A DNA stretch of 64,000 bases, from contig NZ_CP166195.1 of the NCBI RefSeq assembly GCF_045679545.1, positions 1 to 64,000 of the forward strand, read 5' to 3'. This document shows positions 1 through 8,440 of this stretch, in pieces. Source of the stretch: Enterovibrio sp045679545 (GTDB lineage: Bacteria; Pseudomonadota; Gammaproteobacteria; Enterobacterales; Vibrionaceae). Both the position numbers and the translations under genes were made by a program. Under the pieces are notes generated by a model. The model saw only the letters and a program-made list of their open reading frames with translations. It did not search any database and was not told the origin of the DNA. Position 1 is the stretch's first letter. Every line of letters starts with the position of its first letter.

Positions 1-63
1 GCGGGCAAATATCAAAGGACCGATATGATATCTAAAACAAAACTCGACAAAGCTTAAACCATG
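1..63. other. Window edge, no assignable gene
   Basis: A rightward open frame enters from the left edge and stops at a TAA at 55-57, giving at most 18 residues. It could be the 3' end of a truncated gene convergent with garR, but it is too short to recognise. No terminator hairpin is visible before garR ends at 64. Confidence 0.3.
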
Positions 64-954
64 CTACTCGCCGCGAATATTGTGGCTTGAAAGGGATTCA
101 ATGGCTTTGATCAGCGCGGAATGATCCCAATTCTCACCGCCTTGCTCTGCGCATAAGCCAAAGAGATCTTGGGCTGATTGCGTATTGGGCAATGCGACAC
201 CCAGTGTCTTGGCCCCCGTTAAAGCGAGATTCAAATCTTTCTGGTGCAGGCGGATTCTAAAACCGGGGTCGAAGGTGCCCTTCACCATGCGTTCCCCGTG
301 TACTTCCAGCACTTTGGAATTGGCAAAACCACCCAGCAAGGCGTTGCGAATACGTGCTGGATCGGCACCTGCTTTGGAAGCAAATACCAATGCTTCAGAC
401 ACCGCCTCTATGTTCAACGCGACAATGATTTGGTTTGCGACTTTGCACACTTGCCCAGCGCCGCAGTCACCCACCAAATTGATGTTTTGACCCATGGCTC
501 CGAACAAAGGCAATGCTTTCTCAAAATCAGTTTCAGCGCCACCCACCATGATAGTCAGCGTGGCATTGATGGCTCCCACTTCACCGCCAGACACGGGCGC
601 ATCTAAATACGCAGCGCCGCTTTCTTTTACGCGAGCAGCAAACTGCTTGGTTTCTAGCGGTGAAATTGAACTCATGTCGATCACGGTTTTTGTGTCATCT
701 AAAACAGGCGCGATGCCATATTCACCGAACAAGACTTCGTTCACTTGTGGCGTATCCGGGACCATGGTGATGACAAATTCGGCCTCTTTTATCGCTTCCA
801 CGTTGGTGGCGAATGTTCTCGCGCCACCTTCTTTCAATGAAATGGGTGCAGGTGAACGACTTTCAGAAAGATGGAGTTGATAGCCCGCTTTTTGCAGATT
901 CTCTGCCATGGGTTTGCCCATGATGCCCGTGCCGATAAACGCGATTGTCGTCAT
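64..954 (-). CDS. garR: Tartronate semialdehyde reductase (2-hydroxy-3-oxopropionate reductase)
   Basis: This cytosolic enzyme reduces tartronate semialdehyde to D-glycerate with NAD(P)H, the last step of the glyoxylate carboligase branch. The 296-residue protein belongs to the 3-hydroxyisobutyrate dehydrogenase family. It starts with a Rossmann dinucleotide motif (GTGIMG, residues 8-13), carries the substrate-binding DAPVSGG stretch near residue 117, and has the catalytic lysine at K171 in GQVCKVANQ, the same number as in E. coli GarR. The start has AAGGAG seven bases upstream. It is the last gene of the leftward operon gcl-hyi-garR, one base after hyi, with its ribosome site inside the hyi end. 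The paralogue name glxR would fit equally well. Confidence 0.93.
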   Translation of the reverse strand: MTTIAFIGTGIMGKPMAENLQKAGYQLHLSESRSPAPISLKEGGARTFATNVEAIKEAEFVITMVPDTPQVNEVLFGEYGIAPVLDDTKTVIDMSSISPLETKQFAARVKESGAAYLDAPVSGGEVGAINATLTIMVGGAETDFEKALPLFGAMGQNINLVGDCGAGQVCKVANQIIVALNIEAVSEALVFASKAGADPARIRNALLGGFANSKVLEVHGERMVKGTFDPGFRIRLHQKDLNLALTGAKTLGVALPNTQSAQDLFGLCAEQGGENWDHSALIKAIESLSSHNIRGE

Positions 955-955
955 G

Positions 956-1747
956 CTATGACTCCTTATTCTGCAGGTAGTCCGCTAACCATTTCAGACC
1001 TTCGTGAGTTGTGGTTGCGGGTTTGTACTCGCAGCCCACCCAACCTTGATAGCCGATGCTGTCGATATAGTTAAACAGGAAGTGATAATTCAGCTCGCCT
1101 GTTCCTGGCTCATGTCTACCTGGGTTATCTGCGATTTGAATATGACCAATGCGATTGATTGAGGAAGCCATCGTTTGGGCGATATCGCCCTCCATAATCT
1201 GCATGTGGTAGATGTCGTATTGCAGCGAAATGTTGTCACTGCCCACCGCATCACAAATCCTCAACGCCTGTTGGGTATTGGTGAGCGCAAAACCGGGAAT
1301 GTCACGGGTGTTGATGGCTTCAATCACTAGCCTTATTCCCGCGCTTTCCAACTGTTCATTGGCAAATTTCAGGTTCTCAATCAGGGTTTCCTCTGCGTGT
1401 TCCTGACTGACGCCCGCGGGGACGATGCCAGCGAGACAGTTCACTTGCTGACAATCCAGCACGCGAGCATATTCAATAGCTTTTGAGACACCGGAACGAA
1501 ACTCTTTAACTCTTGCCGGGTCAGCCGCGATGCCACGATCACCATTATCCCAATCACCCGATGGGAGGTTGAACAGCACTTGTTTCAGTTGGTTTCTATC
1601 CAGTTCCGCTTTAAGTTCCTTTGCGTTAAACGCATAGGGAAACAAGTACTCCACGCCTTTGAATCCGAACTTGGCCGCGGCACTGAAACGCTCAATAAAT
1701 GGCAGCTCGTTAAATAGCATGGATAAATTGGCAGCAAGCTTTGGCAT
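956..1747 (-). CDS. hyi: Hydroxypyruvate isomerase
   Basis: Hyi interconverts hydroxypyruvate and tartronate semialdehyde. The 263-residue protein is a TIM-barrel of the xylose isomerase/AP endonuclease 2 superfamily. The expected catalytic glutamates fall at E143 (in LVIEAIN) and E240 (in GCEYKPA), the positions reported for the E. coli enzyme. The ATG has AAGGAG six bases upstream. It lies 65 bases downstream of gcl and one base before garR in the same leftward operon, so the three steps from glyoxylate to glycerate are co-transcribed. Its job is inferred from the family and this context. Confidence 0.92.
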   Translation of the reverse strand: MPKLAANLSMLFNELPFIERFSAAAKFGFKGVEYLFPYAFNAKELKAELDRNQLKQVLFNLPSGDWDNGDRGIAADPARVKEFRSGVSKAIEYARVLDCQQVNCLAGIVPAGVSQEHAEETLIENLKFANEQLESAGIRLVIEAINTRDIPGFALTNTQQALRICDAVGSDNISLQYDIYHMQIMEGDIAQTMASSINRIGHIQIADNPGRHEPGTGELNYHFLFNYIDSIGYQGWVGCEYKPATTTHEGLKWLADYLQNKES

Positions 1748-1812
1748 ATCAATCTCCTTATCTCTTTGTTCTTGTTCTTCTTATTGATCTTGTATTTGCG
1801 CTGTGCAAACAC

Positions 1813-3591
1813 TTATCTGTCTTTCGCCGCCAAAGCGGTGGGAGCATCAGCAATAGATTCCGCCAGCGATTCGAACTCATTCACGGCATCGATTTCAGCG
1901 CCCATGGAAATGTTGGTGACCTTCTCCAGAATGATTTCCACCACAACGGGAACGCTGTGTTTTGCCATTAGTGCTTTCGCTTGCTCCAGCGCAGGCGCAA
2001 TCAGATCAGGGTCTCTGACTCTTATCGCCTTACAACCTAAGCCCTCAACGACGGCGACATGGTCGACACCATAATCGGCCAACTCTTGTGAATTCTGATT
2101 TTCGAAGGCCAGTTGCACGCAGTAATCAATGTCGAATTGACGCTGCGCCTGTCGGATTAAACCGAGGTAGGCGTTATTCACCAGCACATGAATATAGGGA
2201 AGCTTGAACTGTGCACCGACAGCTAACTCTTCGATCATGAACTGAAAATCGTAATCGCCTGAAATTGCGACAATTTGACGCTCGGGATCGGCAGCGCGAA
2301 CGCCTAAGGCCGCAGGCACTGTCCAACCTAAAGGCCCAGCCTGACCACAGTTAATCCAGTGGCGAGGTTTATAAACATGCAGGAACTGCGCGGCAGCAAT
2401 TTGTGAAAGACCAATGGTGCTGACGTAGCAAGTCTCGCGGTCAAATACGCGGTTCATTTCTTCGTAAACACGCATGGGTTTGACTGGCTGTTCGGTGTAA
2501 TGGGTTTTACGCAGCATAGTGGCTTTACGCTGCTGACAATCACTCACCCAAGCGCTGTGATCTTTCAGGCGACCTTGAGATTTCCACTCTTTGGCGACCT
2601 CAACGAGTTGCGACAGGGCTAAAAATGCATCTGACACGATGCCGAGATCCGGACAGAAAACACGGCCAATTTGCGTCGGTTCAATGTCGATGTGAACAAA
2701 TTTTCTGCCTTCGGTATAAACATCAACCGAGCCCGTGTGGCGATTCGCCCAGCGGTTACCAACGCCAAACACCAAGTCAGATGCCAACATCGAAGCATTA
2801 CCGTAACGGTGGGACGTTTGAAGCCCCACCATACCCGCCATCAGTTCATGATCATCAGGGATACTGCCCCATCCCATTAAAGTAGGAATAACCGGTACGC
2901 CGAGAATTTCCGCGAACGCTTGCAACAGCTCAGACGCATTGGCATTAATCACACCACCGCCTGACACAATTAATGGCCGCTCTGCTTCATTGAGCATTTT
3001 CAACGCCATTTCCGCTTGATGGCGTGTCATCGCAGGTTTGTAGGGATCAAGAGGCTCATAGCTATCAATATCAAATTCGATTTCAGCCAGTTGAACATCC
3101 AAAGGCAGGTCTATCAACACAGGGCCGGGACGGCCAGAACGCATCACCTGAAAAGCATGCTGAATCGCCCGAGGGACTTGTGCGGGCTCCATCACGGTTG
3201 AGCACCATTTGGTAACAGGACGCGCTATCGATTCTATGTCTACCGCTTGAAAATCTTCTTTATGTAGACGCGATCTTGGTGCCTGCCCTGTAATACATAG
3301 AATTGGAATGGAGTCCGCCTGCGCAGAATAGAGCCCCGTGATCATATCAGTGCCTGCTGGGCCAGATGTGCCAATACAAACCCCGATATTTCCTGCATTT
3401 GCTCGCGTGTAGCCTTCAGCCATGTGCGATGCGCCTTCAACATGGCGAGCGAGAATATGGTCAATCCCTCCTACTTTCTTCAATGCTGAGTAGAAAGGGT
3501 TAATGGCAGCCCCCGGCACACCAAATGCTTTCACCACCCCTTCACGCTTTAACACTTCTATGGCTGCATCAATCGCTCTCATCTTTGCCAT
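1813..3591 (-). CDS. gcl: Glyoxylate carboligase (tartronate-semialdehyde synthase)
   Basis: Gcl is a ThDP- and FAD-dependent enzyme that condenses two glyoxylates to tartronate semialdehyde and CO2. The reading frame can open at a TTG at 3597, but the ATG at 3591 has AAGG seven bases upstream and gives an N-terminus (MAKMRAIDAA) like E. coli Gcl, for 592 residues. V51 stands where other ThDP enzymes have the cofactor-activating glutamate; this substitution is the known hallmark of Gcl. The C-terminal half holds the GDYDFQFMIEEL ThDP/Mg region. It is the first gene of the gcl-hyi-garR operon. A perfect TTGTATACAA palindrome sits at 3604-3613, just upstream of its ribosome site, and suggests direct repression by the nearby GntR-family protein. 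Confidence 0.95.
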   Translation of the reverse strand: MAKMRAIDAAIEVLKREGVVKAFGVPGAAINPFYSALKKVGGIDHILARHVEGASHMAEGYTRANAGNIGVCIGTSGPAGTDMITGLYSAQADSIPILCITGQAPRSRLHKEDFQAVDIESIARPVTKWCSTVMEPAQVPRAIQHAFQVMRSGRPGPVLIDLPLDVQLAEIEFDIDSYEPLDPYKPAMTRHQAEMALKMLNEAERPLIVSGGGVINANASELLQAFAEILGVPVIPTLMGWGSIPDDHELMAGMVGLQTSHRYGNASMLASDLVFGVGNRWANRHTGSVDVYTEGRKFVHIDIEPTQIGRVFCPDLGIVSDAFLALSQLVEVAKEWKSQGRLKDHSAWVSDCQQRKATMLRKTHYTEQPVKPMRVYEEMNRVFDRETCYVSTIGLSQIAAAQFLHVYKPRHWINCGQAGPLGWTVPAALGVRAADPERQIVAISGDYDFQFMIEELAVGAQFKLPYIHVLVNNAYLGLIRQAQRQFDIDYCVQLAFENQNSQELADYGVDHVAVVEGLGCKAIRVRDPDLIAPALEQAKALMAKHSVPVVVEIILEKVTNISMGAEIDAVNEFESLAESIADAPTALAAKDR

Positions 3592-3603
3592 TCCCAAACC
3601 TTT

Positions 3604-3613
3604 TTGTATACAA
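3604..3613. promoter_or_regulatory. Candidate GntR-family operator (gcl)
   Basis: Perfect 10-bp palindrome TTGTATACAA, twelve bases upstream of the gcl ATG. The same word recurs upstream of aceB (9/10) and xdhA (10/10). GntR-family dimers typically bind short palindromes of this kind. Binding here is inferred. Confidence 0.6.
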
Positions 3614-3853
3614 TTTAATCGTTAATTGTATTCTTAGATCGATTATTTATTAACCGCAAGTGATTTTTCAACATTCTTACAACAGCAAAATTGTTCAAAA
3701 TGAGGTGCAAGTAAGCCAGTTGTGGCAGGAGAACAGTGGTCTGACAACTCGATTAGTATCAGAGATTAGAAGATATGACTATTCACATCACATTAACAAT
3801 GTGCTTTTATTGTTCACTATAAGAAGAAGATAAAAACACTATTTTCATTAAAA

Positions 3854-3863
3854 TTGTATACAT
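3854..3863. promoter_or_regulatory. Candidate GntR-family operator (aceB)
   Basis: TTGTATACAT differs from the gcl and xdhA palindrome by one base. It lies five bases before the aceB ribosome site (AAGGA, 3869-3873), a position suited to blocking transcription. Confidence 0.55.
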
Positions 3864-3881
3864 TATTTAAGGACACTGCTG

Positions 3882-5525
3882 ATGTATGACATTAAGAATA
3901 ACCCTGAACATCAACAAAATCCGCGCCAGAGCAAAGCCAGTGACACCACCTCAAGGCTGGAAGTCGTCGGGAGACTGTTTAGCGAAGAAGCCAAAGCAAT
4001 ACTCAACCCATTCGCTTTAACCTTTTTGGAAGCCTTGTGTGTGAACTTTGCCACTGAACGTGACGCCCTGCTCGATATGCGAAAAGAGAAACAGGCTCAA
4101 TATGACATGGGTTCACTGCCCGATTTTCGTGCAGATACACAGCCAATTCGTGATGAACCGAATTGGAGAGTGAATGCCATACCCGACGATCTGCTCGACC
4201 GCCGTGTAGAGATCACAGGCCCTATCGATCGAAAGATGGTGATTAACGCCCTCAACTCTGGCGCGAATGTGTTCATGTGCTGTTTTGAGGATGCAACGTC
4301 GCCGACATGGGAAAATATGGTCAATGGCCAAATCAACATGCGCGATGCGAATGCTGGCACGATTGCGTTCACTGAACCCAAAAACGGTAAGCATTATCAA
4401 CTGATAGAAAACCCTGCCACCTTGATCCATCGCCCTCGTGGTTTGCACTTAGAAGAGGCGCACATTCTGTTTGATGGCAAAGCGATGCCAGCCAGTTTGA
4501 TGGATTTCGGCCTGTACTTTTTCCATAACTACCAGAACAGAAAAGACAAAGGGCAAGGGGTGTATTTCTACCTGCCAAAACTCGAATCACTGGAAGAAGC
4601 CGCTTGGTGGGAAGCCGTATTCGATTTTACGGAGCGATATTTCAACGCTGAGACCGGCACCATTCGCGCGACAGTATTGCTAGAAACACTCCCTGCCGTG
4701 TTCCAAATGGAAGAGATGCTGTTTGTCATGCGCAAGCACATCGTCGGTATGAACTGCGGCCGTTGGGACTACATTTTCAGCTACATCAAAACACTGAAAA
4801 ACCATGCTGACCGCATCCTGCCCGATCGTCATGCCATTGGCATGGATCAGCCGTTCCTTGAGGCATACAGCAAGCGTTTGATCCAGACCTGTCATCGTCG
4901 CGGAGCTTTGGCCATTGGCGGTATGTCGGCGTTTATTCCATCCAAAGATCCGGAAGAAATGGATCGCGTGACTAAGAAGGTTATCGATGACAAACGCCGA
5001 GAGGCCACCAACGGCCATGACGGCACTTGGGTGGCGCATCCACATTTGGTGACGCTCGCACGCGAAATTTTTGACCAGTATCTGGATGGTTCAACAAATC
5101 AGCGTCACTTCATTCCTGATGGCACATTTGATAGCGAATTATTACTCCGCCCTTGCCAAGGTTCAAAAGACGAACAAGGGGTGAGAAAGAACATCCGCAT
5201 TGCAGTGCTTTATATGGAATCCTGGCTCCGCGGCGTTGGCTGCGTGCCGATATACGGATTAATGGAAGATGCCGCCACCGCTGAAATTTCTCGTGCCAAT
5301 ATTTGGCAATGGTTGAAGCATCAAGTCTCTTTAGATGATGGACGCCCGTTTACCGTGAAAATGTTCAGAGAGTGGCTGGATCAGGAAGTGGCTGAAATGA
5401 AAGCATCTACAGGTGGCGAAGCAAACCGTAAGTTTGACCAAGCGTCGGAGCTGTTCTTCTCGCTTTCTACCGATAGTCACTTTGCCGATTTCCTTACGAT
5501 TCCTTGCTACGCAAAACTCGAATAA
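3882..5525 (+). CDS. aceB: Malate synthase A
   Basis: AceB condenses glyoxylate with acetyl-CoA to make malate. The 547-residue protein is close to the usual length of the A-type enzyme (E. coli 533) and has the family core: CFEDATSPTWENMVNGQ, the substrate-pocket stretch VLLETLPAVFQMEEM, and IGGMSAFIPSKD. The ATG has AAGGA eight bases upstream. Isocitrate lyase, the usual partner, is not next to it. Instead it faces gcl and is followed by a GntR-type regulator and the xanthine dehydrogenase operon, so here it probably drains glyoxylate made by purine breakdown as well as acting in the glyoxylate shunt. A hairpin ending in GTTT follows the stop. Confidence 0.95.
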   Translation: MYDIKNNPEHQQNPRQSKASDTTSRLEVVGRLFSEEAKAILNPFALTFLEALCVNFATERDALLDMRKEKQAQYDMGSLPDFRADTQPIRDEPNWRVNAIPDDLLDRRVEITGPIDRKMVINALNSGANVFMCCFEDATSPTWENMVNGQINMRDANAGTIAFTEPKNGKHYQLIENPATLIHRPRGLHLEEAHILFDGKAMPASLMDFGLYFFHNYQNRKDKGQGVYFYLPKLESLEEAAWWEAVFDFTERYFNAETGTIRATVLLETLPAVFQMEEMLFVMRKHIVGMNCGRWDYIFSYIKTLKNHADRILPDRHAIGMDQPFLEAYSKRLIQTCHRRGALAIGGMSAFIPSKDPEEMDRVTKKVIDDKRREATNGHDGTWVAHPHLVTLAREIFDQYLDGSTNQRHFIPDGTFDSELLLRPCQGSKDEQGVRKNIRIAVLYMESWLRGVGCVPIYGLMEDAATAEISRANIWQWLKHQVSLDDGRPFTVKMFREWLDQEVAEMKASTGGEANRKFDQASELFFSLSTDSHFADFLTIPCYAKLE

Positions 5526-5533
5526 CGCGCAAT

Positions 5534-5554
5534 GGCGACAGCTTCTCTGTCGCC
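5534..5554 (+). terminator. Candidate terminator after aceB
   Basis: Perfect 8-bp stem (GGCGACAG / CTGTCGCC) with loop CTTCT, nine bases after the aceB stop, followed by GTTTA. The T-tract is short, so termination strength is uncertain. Confidence 0.55.
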
Positions 5555-5792
5555 GTTTACATCTAGCATCTGGAGTTTACTTGGAAATAATTGTTTTCGC
5601 TCACCCTGCGCGAGCTTTTTTCTCGCGCACTCCTCTCTGGCATTCCTTCCATTCTTTGTGTTCTTTCGGCTTTTTCTGTTCTCTCCAATCCTAGCATTCT
5701 TAGATCACTGTCTAAACTCTCATCAATCTTCGGAATGGAACAAAACTCGCCCCGCAAAGGTAAACGCGATTGATACAAGAACTGCGTCGATG

Positions 5793-5823
5793 TTGTACAA
5801 TCAGTTCAGCTATTCTTATACAA
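5793..5823. promoter_or_regulatory. Candidate autoregulatory operator region of the GntR gene
   Basis: Two related elements lie about 100 bases upstream of the regulator gene: TTGTACAA (5793-5800), which is the palindrome without its central TA, and TCTTATACAA (5814-5823), 8/10 to the TTGTATACAA word with one half-site intact. Autoregulation is common for GntR proteins. These sites are weaker than those at gcl and xdhA. Confidence 0.4.
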
Positions 5824-5920
5824 AATTCTTAAATCATATTTTCTATTTTTTGCGTTCACTTTTAGGACGTTATTTACAGCAAGCTCGTAGGAGATGACGA
5901 GTCGTAAAAGGGATAACTGT

Positions 5921-6655
5921 ATGACAGGGCTTCTCAAAGCAAGCACAAAAAAGAGCAAACCAACAAACCCAAAAATGACACAAGATGACATCGTATACGG
6001 TCATATTTTTGATGCCATCCTAGAGCAACGTCTGCCACCGGGCACCAAACTTAGCGAAGAAGCGTTGGGCGAAATCTTTGGTGTTAGCCGCACCATTATT
6101 CGTCGTGCACTGCTTCGCCTTTCTGTTGAGCAGGTCGTCAGCACGCGCCCGAACCGAGGTTCGATTGTCGCTTCACCATCTGTTAGCGAAGCACTGCAAA
6201 TACTCAAAGCACGAGAAGTCATGGAACTGGCTATCGTTGAGTTGGCGGCAGAAAACGCCACGCCTGAGCAAATTGCAAAGTGCCGTGCCATGGTCGCAGA
6301 AGAGCATGAAGCGATCGCGCAAAATGATACAGGCCGAAGCATTCGCCTTTCCGGTGAATTTCACATCGAATTGGCGGCAATGGCTGATAATCTGCCATTG
6401 ATGAGCTTCCAACGTAGCTTGGTTTCCCAGTGTTCTTTGATCATTGCGCTTTATGAATCTACCAAGCAGCACAACTGTTCGTATGACGAACACACGCAAC
6501 TGCTTGATGCCATTGAAGCTCGGGATAAACAGAAAGCGATGGCGTTGATGAAAACGCATCTCGACCACATCAAATCAAAACTTAACCTTCACGATGAAAC
6601 CAACGCTCAAGATCTTCATGCCGTTTTTTCTAACGTGCTAAAAAAGAAAGCTTAA
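5921..6655 (+). CDS. GntR-family (FCD subfamily) transcriptional regulator
   Basis: This DNA-binding regulator has an N-terminal winged helix (near residues 20-90, with FGVSRTIIRRAL as recognition region) and an all-helical FCD effector domain. The FCD metal/ligand histidines are visible in SGEFHIELA, YDEHTQLLDAI and MKTHLDHI. The frame opens at 5894, but there AGGAG abuts the ATG with no spacing. The ATG at 5921 has AAGGGA at good spacing and is preferred (244 residues). It stands between aceB and xdhA, and TTGTATACAA-type palindromes occur upstream of gcl, aceB, xdhA and, weaker, itself. I infer that it controls glyoxylate and purine use with a pathway intermediate as effector. The effector cannot be read from sequence. 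Confidence 0.85.
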   Translation: MTGLLKASTKKSKPTNPKMTQDDIVYGHIFDAILEQRLPPGTKLSEEALGEIFGVSRTIIRRALLRLSVEQVVSTRPNRGSIVASPSVSEALQILKAREVMELAIVELAAENATPEQIAKCRAMVAEEHEAIAQNDTGRSIRLSGEFHIELAAMADNLPLMSFQRSLVSQCSLIIALYESTKQHNCSYDEHTQLLDAIEARDKQKAMALMKTHLDHIKSKLNLHDETNAQDLHAVFSNVLKKKA

Positions 6656-6676
6656 GTTCTGAGTCTAGATTCTACA

Positions 6677-6704
6677 TATTGTCCCACTCTGTAGTGGGAC
6701 AATA
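6677..6704. repeat. Perfect 12-bp inverted repeat after the GntR gene
   Basis: Arms TATTGTCCCACT and AGTGGGACAATA flank a 4-base loop (CTGT), 21 bases after the regulator stop. There is no T-run on either side, so it is either an atypical terminator or a protein-binding palindrome. Confidence 0.6.
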
Positions 6705-6808
6705 ATGCCTCCCCCACATATTTTTCTTATCTTCTATTACCTTCTCCGTTGTCACAAAACCAATTCCACCTATCGTTTCCGAGATTATGAAACGATCAAA
6801 CTCACAAA

Positions 6809-6818
6809 TTGTATACAA
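6809..6818. promoter_or_regulatory. Candidate GntR-family operator (xdhA)
   Basis: Perfect TTGTATACAA palindrome, identical to the one upstream of gcl, 170 bases before the xdhA start. It links the xanthine dehydrogenase operon to the glyoxylate genes. Confidence 0.58.
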
Positions 6819-6988
6819 CAATCCAAGACAATCTGTGATGTGACCTACCCATAAATCCAACTATCCATTGATTTATAATGATTTTTATTTGTTAGTTTTT
6901 ACGATCTTACTTGTTAACAGAAAGTTGACCCATCGGTCAGAAATGACTAGCTTGTAATCAATGGATTCAAAAGCGTCATGGAGGCAGT

Positions 6989-8440
6989 GTGATCCGTTTT
7001 CTCTTAAATCAGACCTTGCAGGAAGAAAAGGATATTTCTCCCAATCTGACTGTGTTGAATTACCTACGCGAACATGCACGCAAGACAGGTACCAAAGAAG
7101 GATGTGGTTCCGGTGACTGCGGTGCGTGCACCGTCGTGTTGGGTGAGGTGGTCAATGGCAACCTTGAGTACCGAAGCGTTAACTCATGCCTCACCTTTGT
7201 TTCGGCGCTTCACGGAAAACAGCTTATTACCGTGGAAGATCTTCGAACGAAAGAGGCGCTTCATCCCGTACAGAAAGCCATTGTCGATTTTCACGGCAGC
7301 CAATGCGGTTTCTGCACCCCGGGTTTTATTATGTCGATGTTTGCACTCACCAAAAACACACCGAACGCCGATAAGGAAGATACCTATGAAGCGCTCGCTG
7401 GCAATCTTTGTCGTTGCACGGGTTATCGCCCTATCGTTGAAGCGGCGTTATCACTCAGCCAAGAAGCCCCTATTCGCGATCAGTTTTCGGATTATGAGCG
7501 AGAGACAATCGATAAGCTCAATGCGATGGGTAAACCCGAGCTTGAACATCATGCTGAAGGAAAGACGGCTTTCACCCCGACGAACAGCGATGAACTGGCT
7601 AAGGTTTTGATGGCTCACCCTCATGCCAAGTTGCTGGCAGGCGGAACGGATTTGGCTTTGGAAGTGACACAATTCCATCGCGACATTGATGAGCTAATTT
7701 ACCTCGGACATGTCGATGACATTAAAACCGTCTCCGAGACCGACACACATATCGAAATCGGCGCCAATGTACCGTTAACGGATGTGTACCGTGCGCTCGA
7801 ACCTCACTACCCTGATTTCGGCGCGCTGATCCATCGGTTTGCGTCTTTGCAAATCCGAAACCAAGGCACGGTTGGCGGCAACATTGCCAATGCCTCGCCG
7901 ATTGGAGACAGCCCGCCTCTGCTCATCTCGCTCGGTACTTCGATGATATTGCGTCGTGGCGATACCACACGAGAAATATTACTCGAAGACTACTTTAAAA
8001 GTTACAAGGTCACTGATCTACAACCGTCTGAATTTATTCAAACCATCCGTATTCCCAAGCCGCAAGCGAATCAAACATTTCGTGCTTATAAAATCTCTAA
8101 GCGCTTTGATGATGATATTTCAGCGGTGTGCGGCGCGTTCAACCTAACCTTAGACGGTGACAACGTAACAGATATCAAAATAGCTTTTGGTGGTATGGCG
8201 CCTATTCCTGCCAGAGCAACACAGTGCGAGCAAGCACTGATGGGCAAGCCACTTTCTTCTTCCAGCATTGAGCAAGCAATGACGGCACTTGCGACTGATT
8301 TTCAGCCGATTTCGGACTTTCGCGCCAGCAAAGCATACCGCACTGAAACCGCGGCCAACCTGCTTTATCGTTTGTATATCGAGCTACAAAATATGCGCGG
8401 CGAAGCCATTGAAACGAGGGTGATTCACTATGTCCCGTAA
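6989..8440 (+). CDS. xdhA: Xanthine dehydrogenase small subunit (Fe-S/FAD)
   Basis: XdhA passes electrons from the molybdenum subunit through two [2Fe-2S] clusters and FAD to NAD+ during oxidation of hypoxanthine and xanthine to urate. The N-terminal ferredoxin part has the plant-type cluster cysteines (GCGSGDCGAC), and the next domain has CGFCTPG and CRCTGYRP for the second cluster. The FAD-binding half (from about residue 195) shows LLAGGTDLALEV and NQGTVGGNIANASPIGD, and a CO-dehydrogenase flavoprotein C-terminal domain follows. The start is GTG with GGAGG four bases upstream. At 483 residues it has the usual length for the two-subunit bacterial enzyme. It overlaps xdhB by 11 bases, indicating coupled translation. 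Confidence 0.95.
   Translation: MIRFLLNQTLQEEKDISPNLTVLNYLREHARKTGTKEGCGSGDCGACTVVLGEVVNGNLEYRSVNSCLTFVSALHGKQLITVEDLRTKEALHPVQKAIVDFHGSQCGFCTPGFIMSMFALTKNTPNADKEDTYEALAGNLCRCTGYRPIVEAALSLSQEAPIRDQFSDYERETIDKLNAMGKPELEHHAEGKTAFTPTNSDELAKVLMAHPHAKLLAGGTDLALEVTQFHRDIDELIYLGHVDDIKTVSETDTHIEIGANVPLTDVYRALEPHYPDFGALIHRFASLQIRNQGTVGGNIANASPIGDSPPLLISLGTSMILRRGDTTREILLEDYFKSYKVTDLQPSEFIQTIRIPKPQANQTFRAYKISKRFDDDISAVCGAFNLTLDGDNVTDIKIAFGGMAPIPARATQCEQALMGKPLSSSSIEQAMTALATDFQPISDFRASKAYRTETAANLLYRLYIELQNMRGEAIETRVIHYVP

Larger units (their letters stand above)
3592..3881. promoter_or_regulatory. Divergent control region between gcl and aceB
   Basis: This 290-bp AT-rich region must hold the back-to-back promoters of gcl (leftward) and aceB (rightward). 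Each gene has a TTGTATACAA-like palindrome close to its start, and a further half-like element (AATTGTATTC) lies near 3625. No confident -35/-10 pairs could be chosen by eye. Confidence 0.6.
5526..5920. other. Intergenic region between aceB and the GntR regulator gene
   Basis: This 395-bp stretch holds the aceB terminator candidate, a T-rich segment with overlapping chance reading frames (5532-5897 and others) that lack ribosome sites and resemble no family I know, and two degenerate copies of the TTGTATACAA operator near 5793-5823. I see no gene in it. Confidence 0.6.
6656..6988. other. Intergenic region upstream of xdhA
   Basis: This 333-bp gap contains a 12-bp-stem palindrome at 6677-6704 without a T-tract, a perfect TTGTATACAA operator at 6809-6818, and otherwise AT-rich DNA expected to hold the xdhA promoter. 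No gene is supported. Confidence 0.6.

Noticed and set aside
5532..5897. Open frames of 60-120 codons in the aceB-GntR gap
   Set aside because: They overlap each other on both strands, have no ribosome site and show low-complexity composition (Phe/Ser/Leu-rich from a T-rich strand).
7074..7610. 178-codon frame inside xdhA
   Set aside because: Out-of-frame shadow of xdhA, which has all its cluster and FAD motifs intact.
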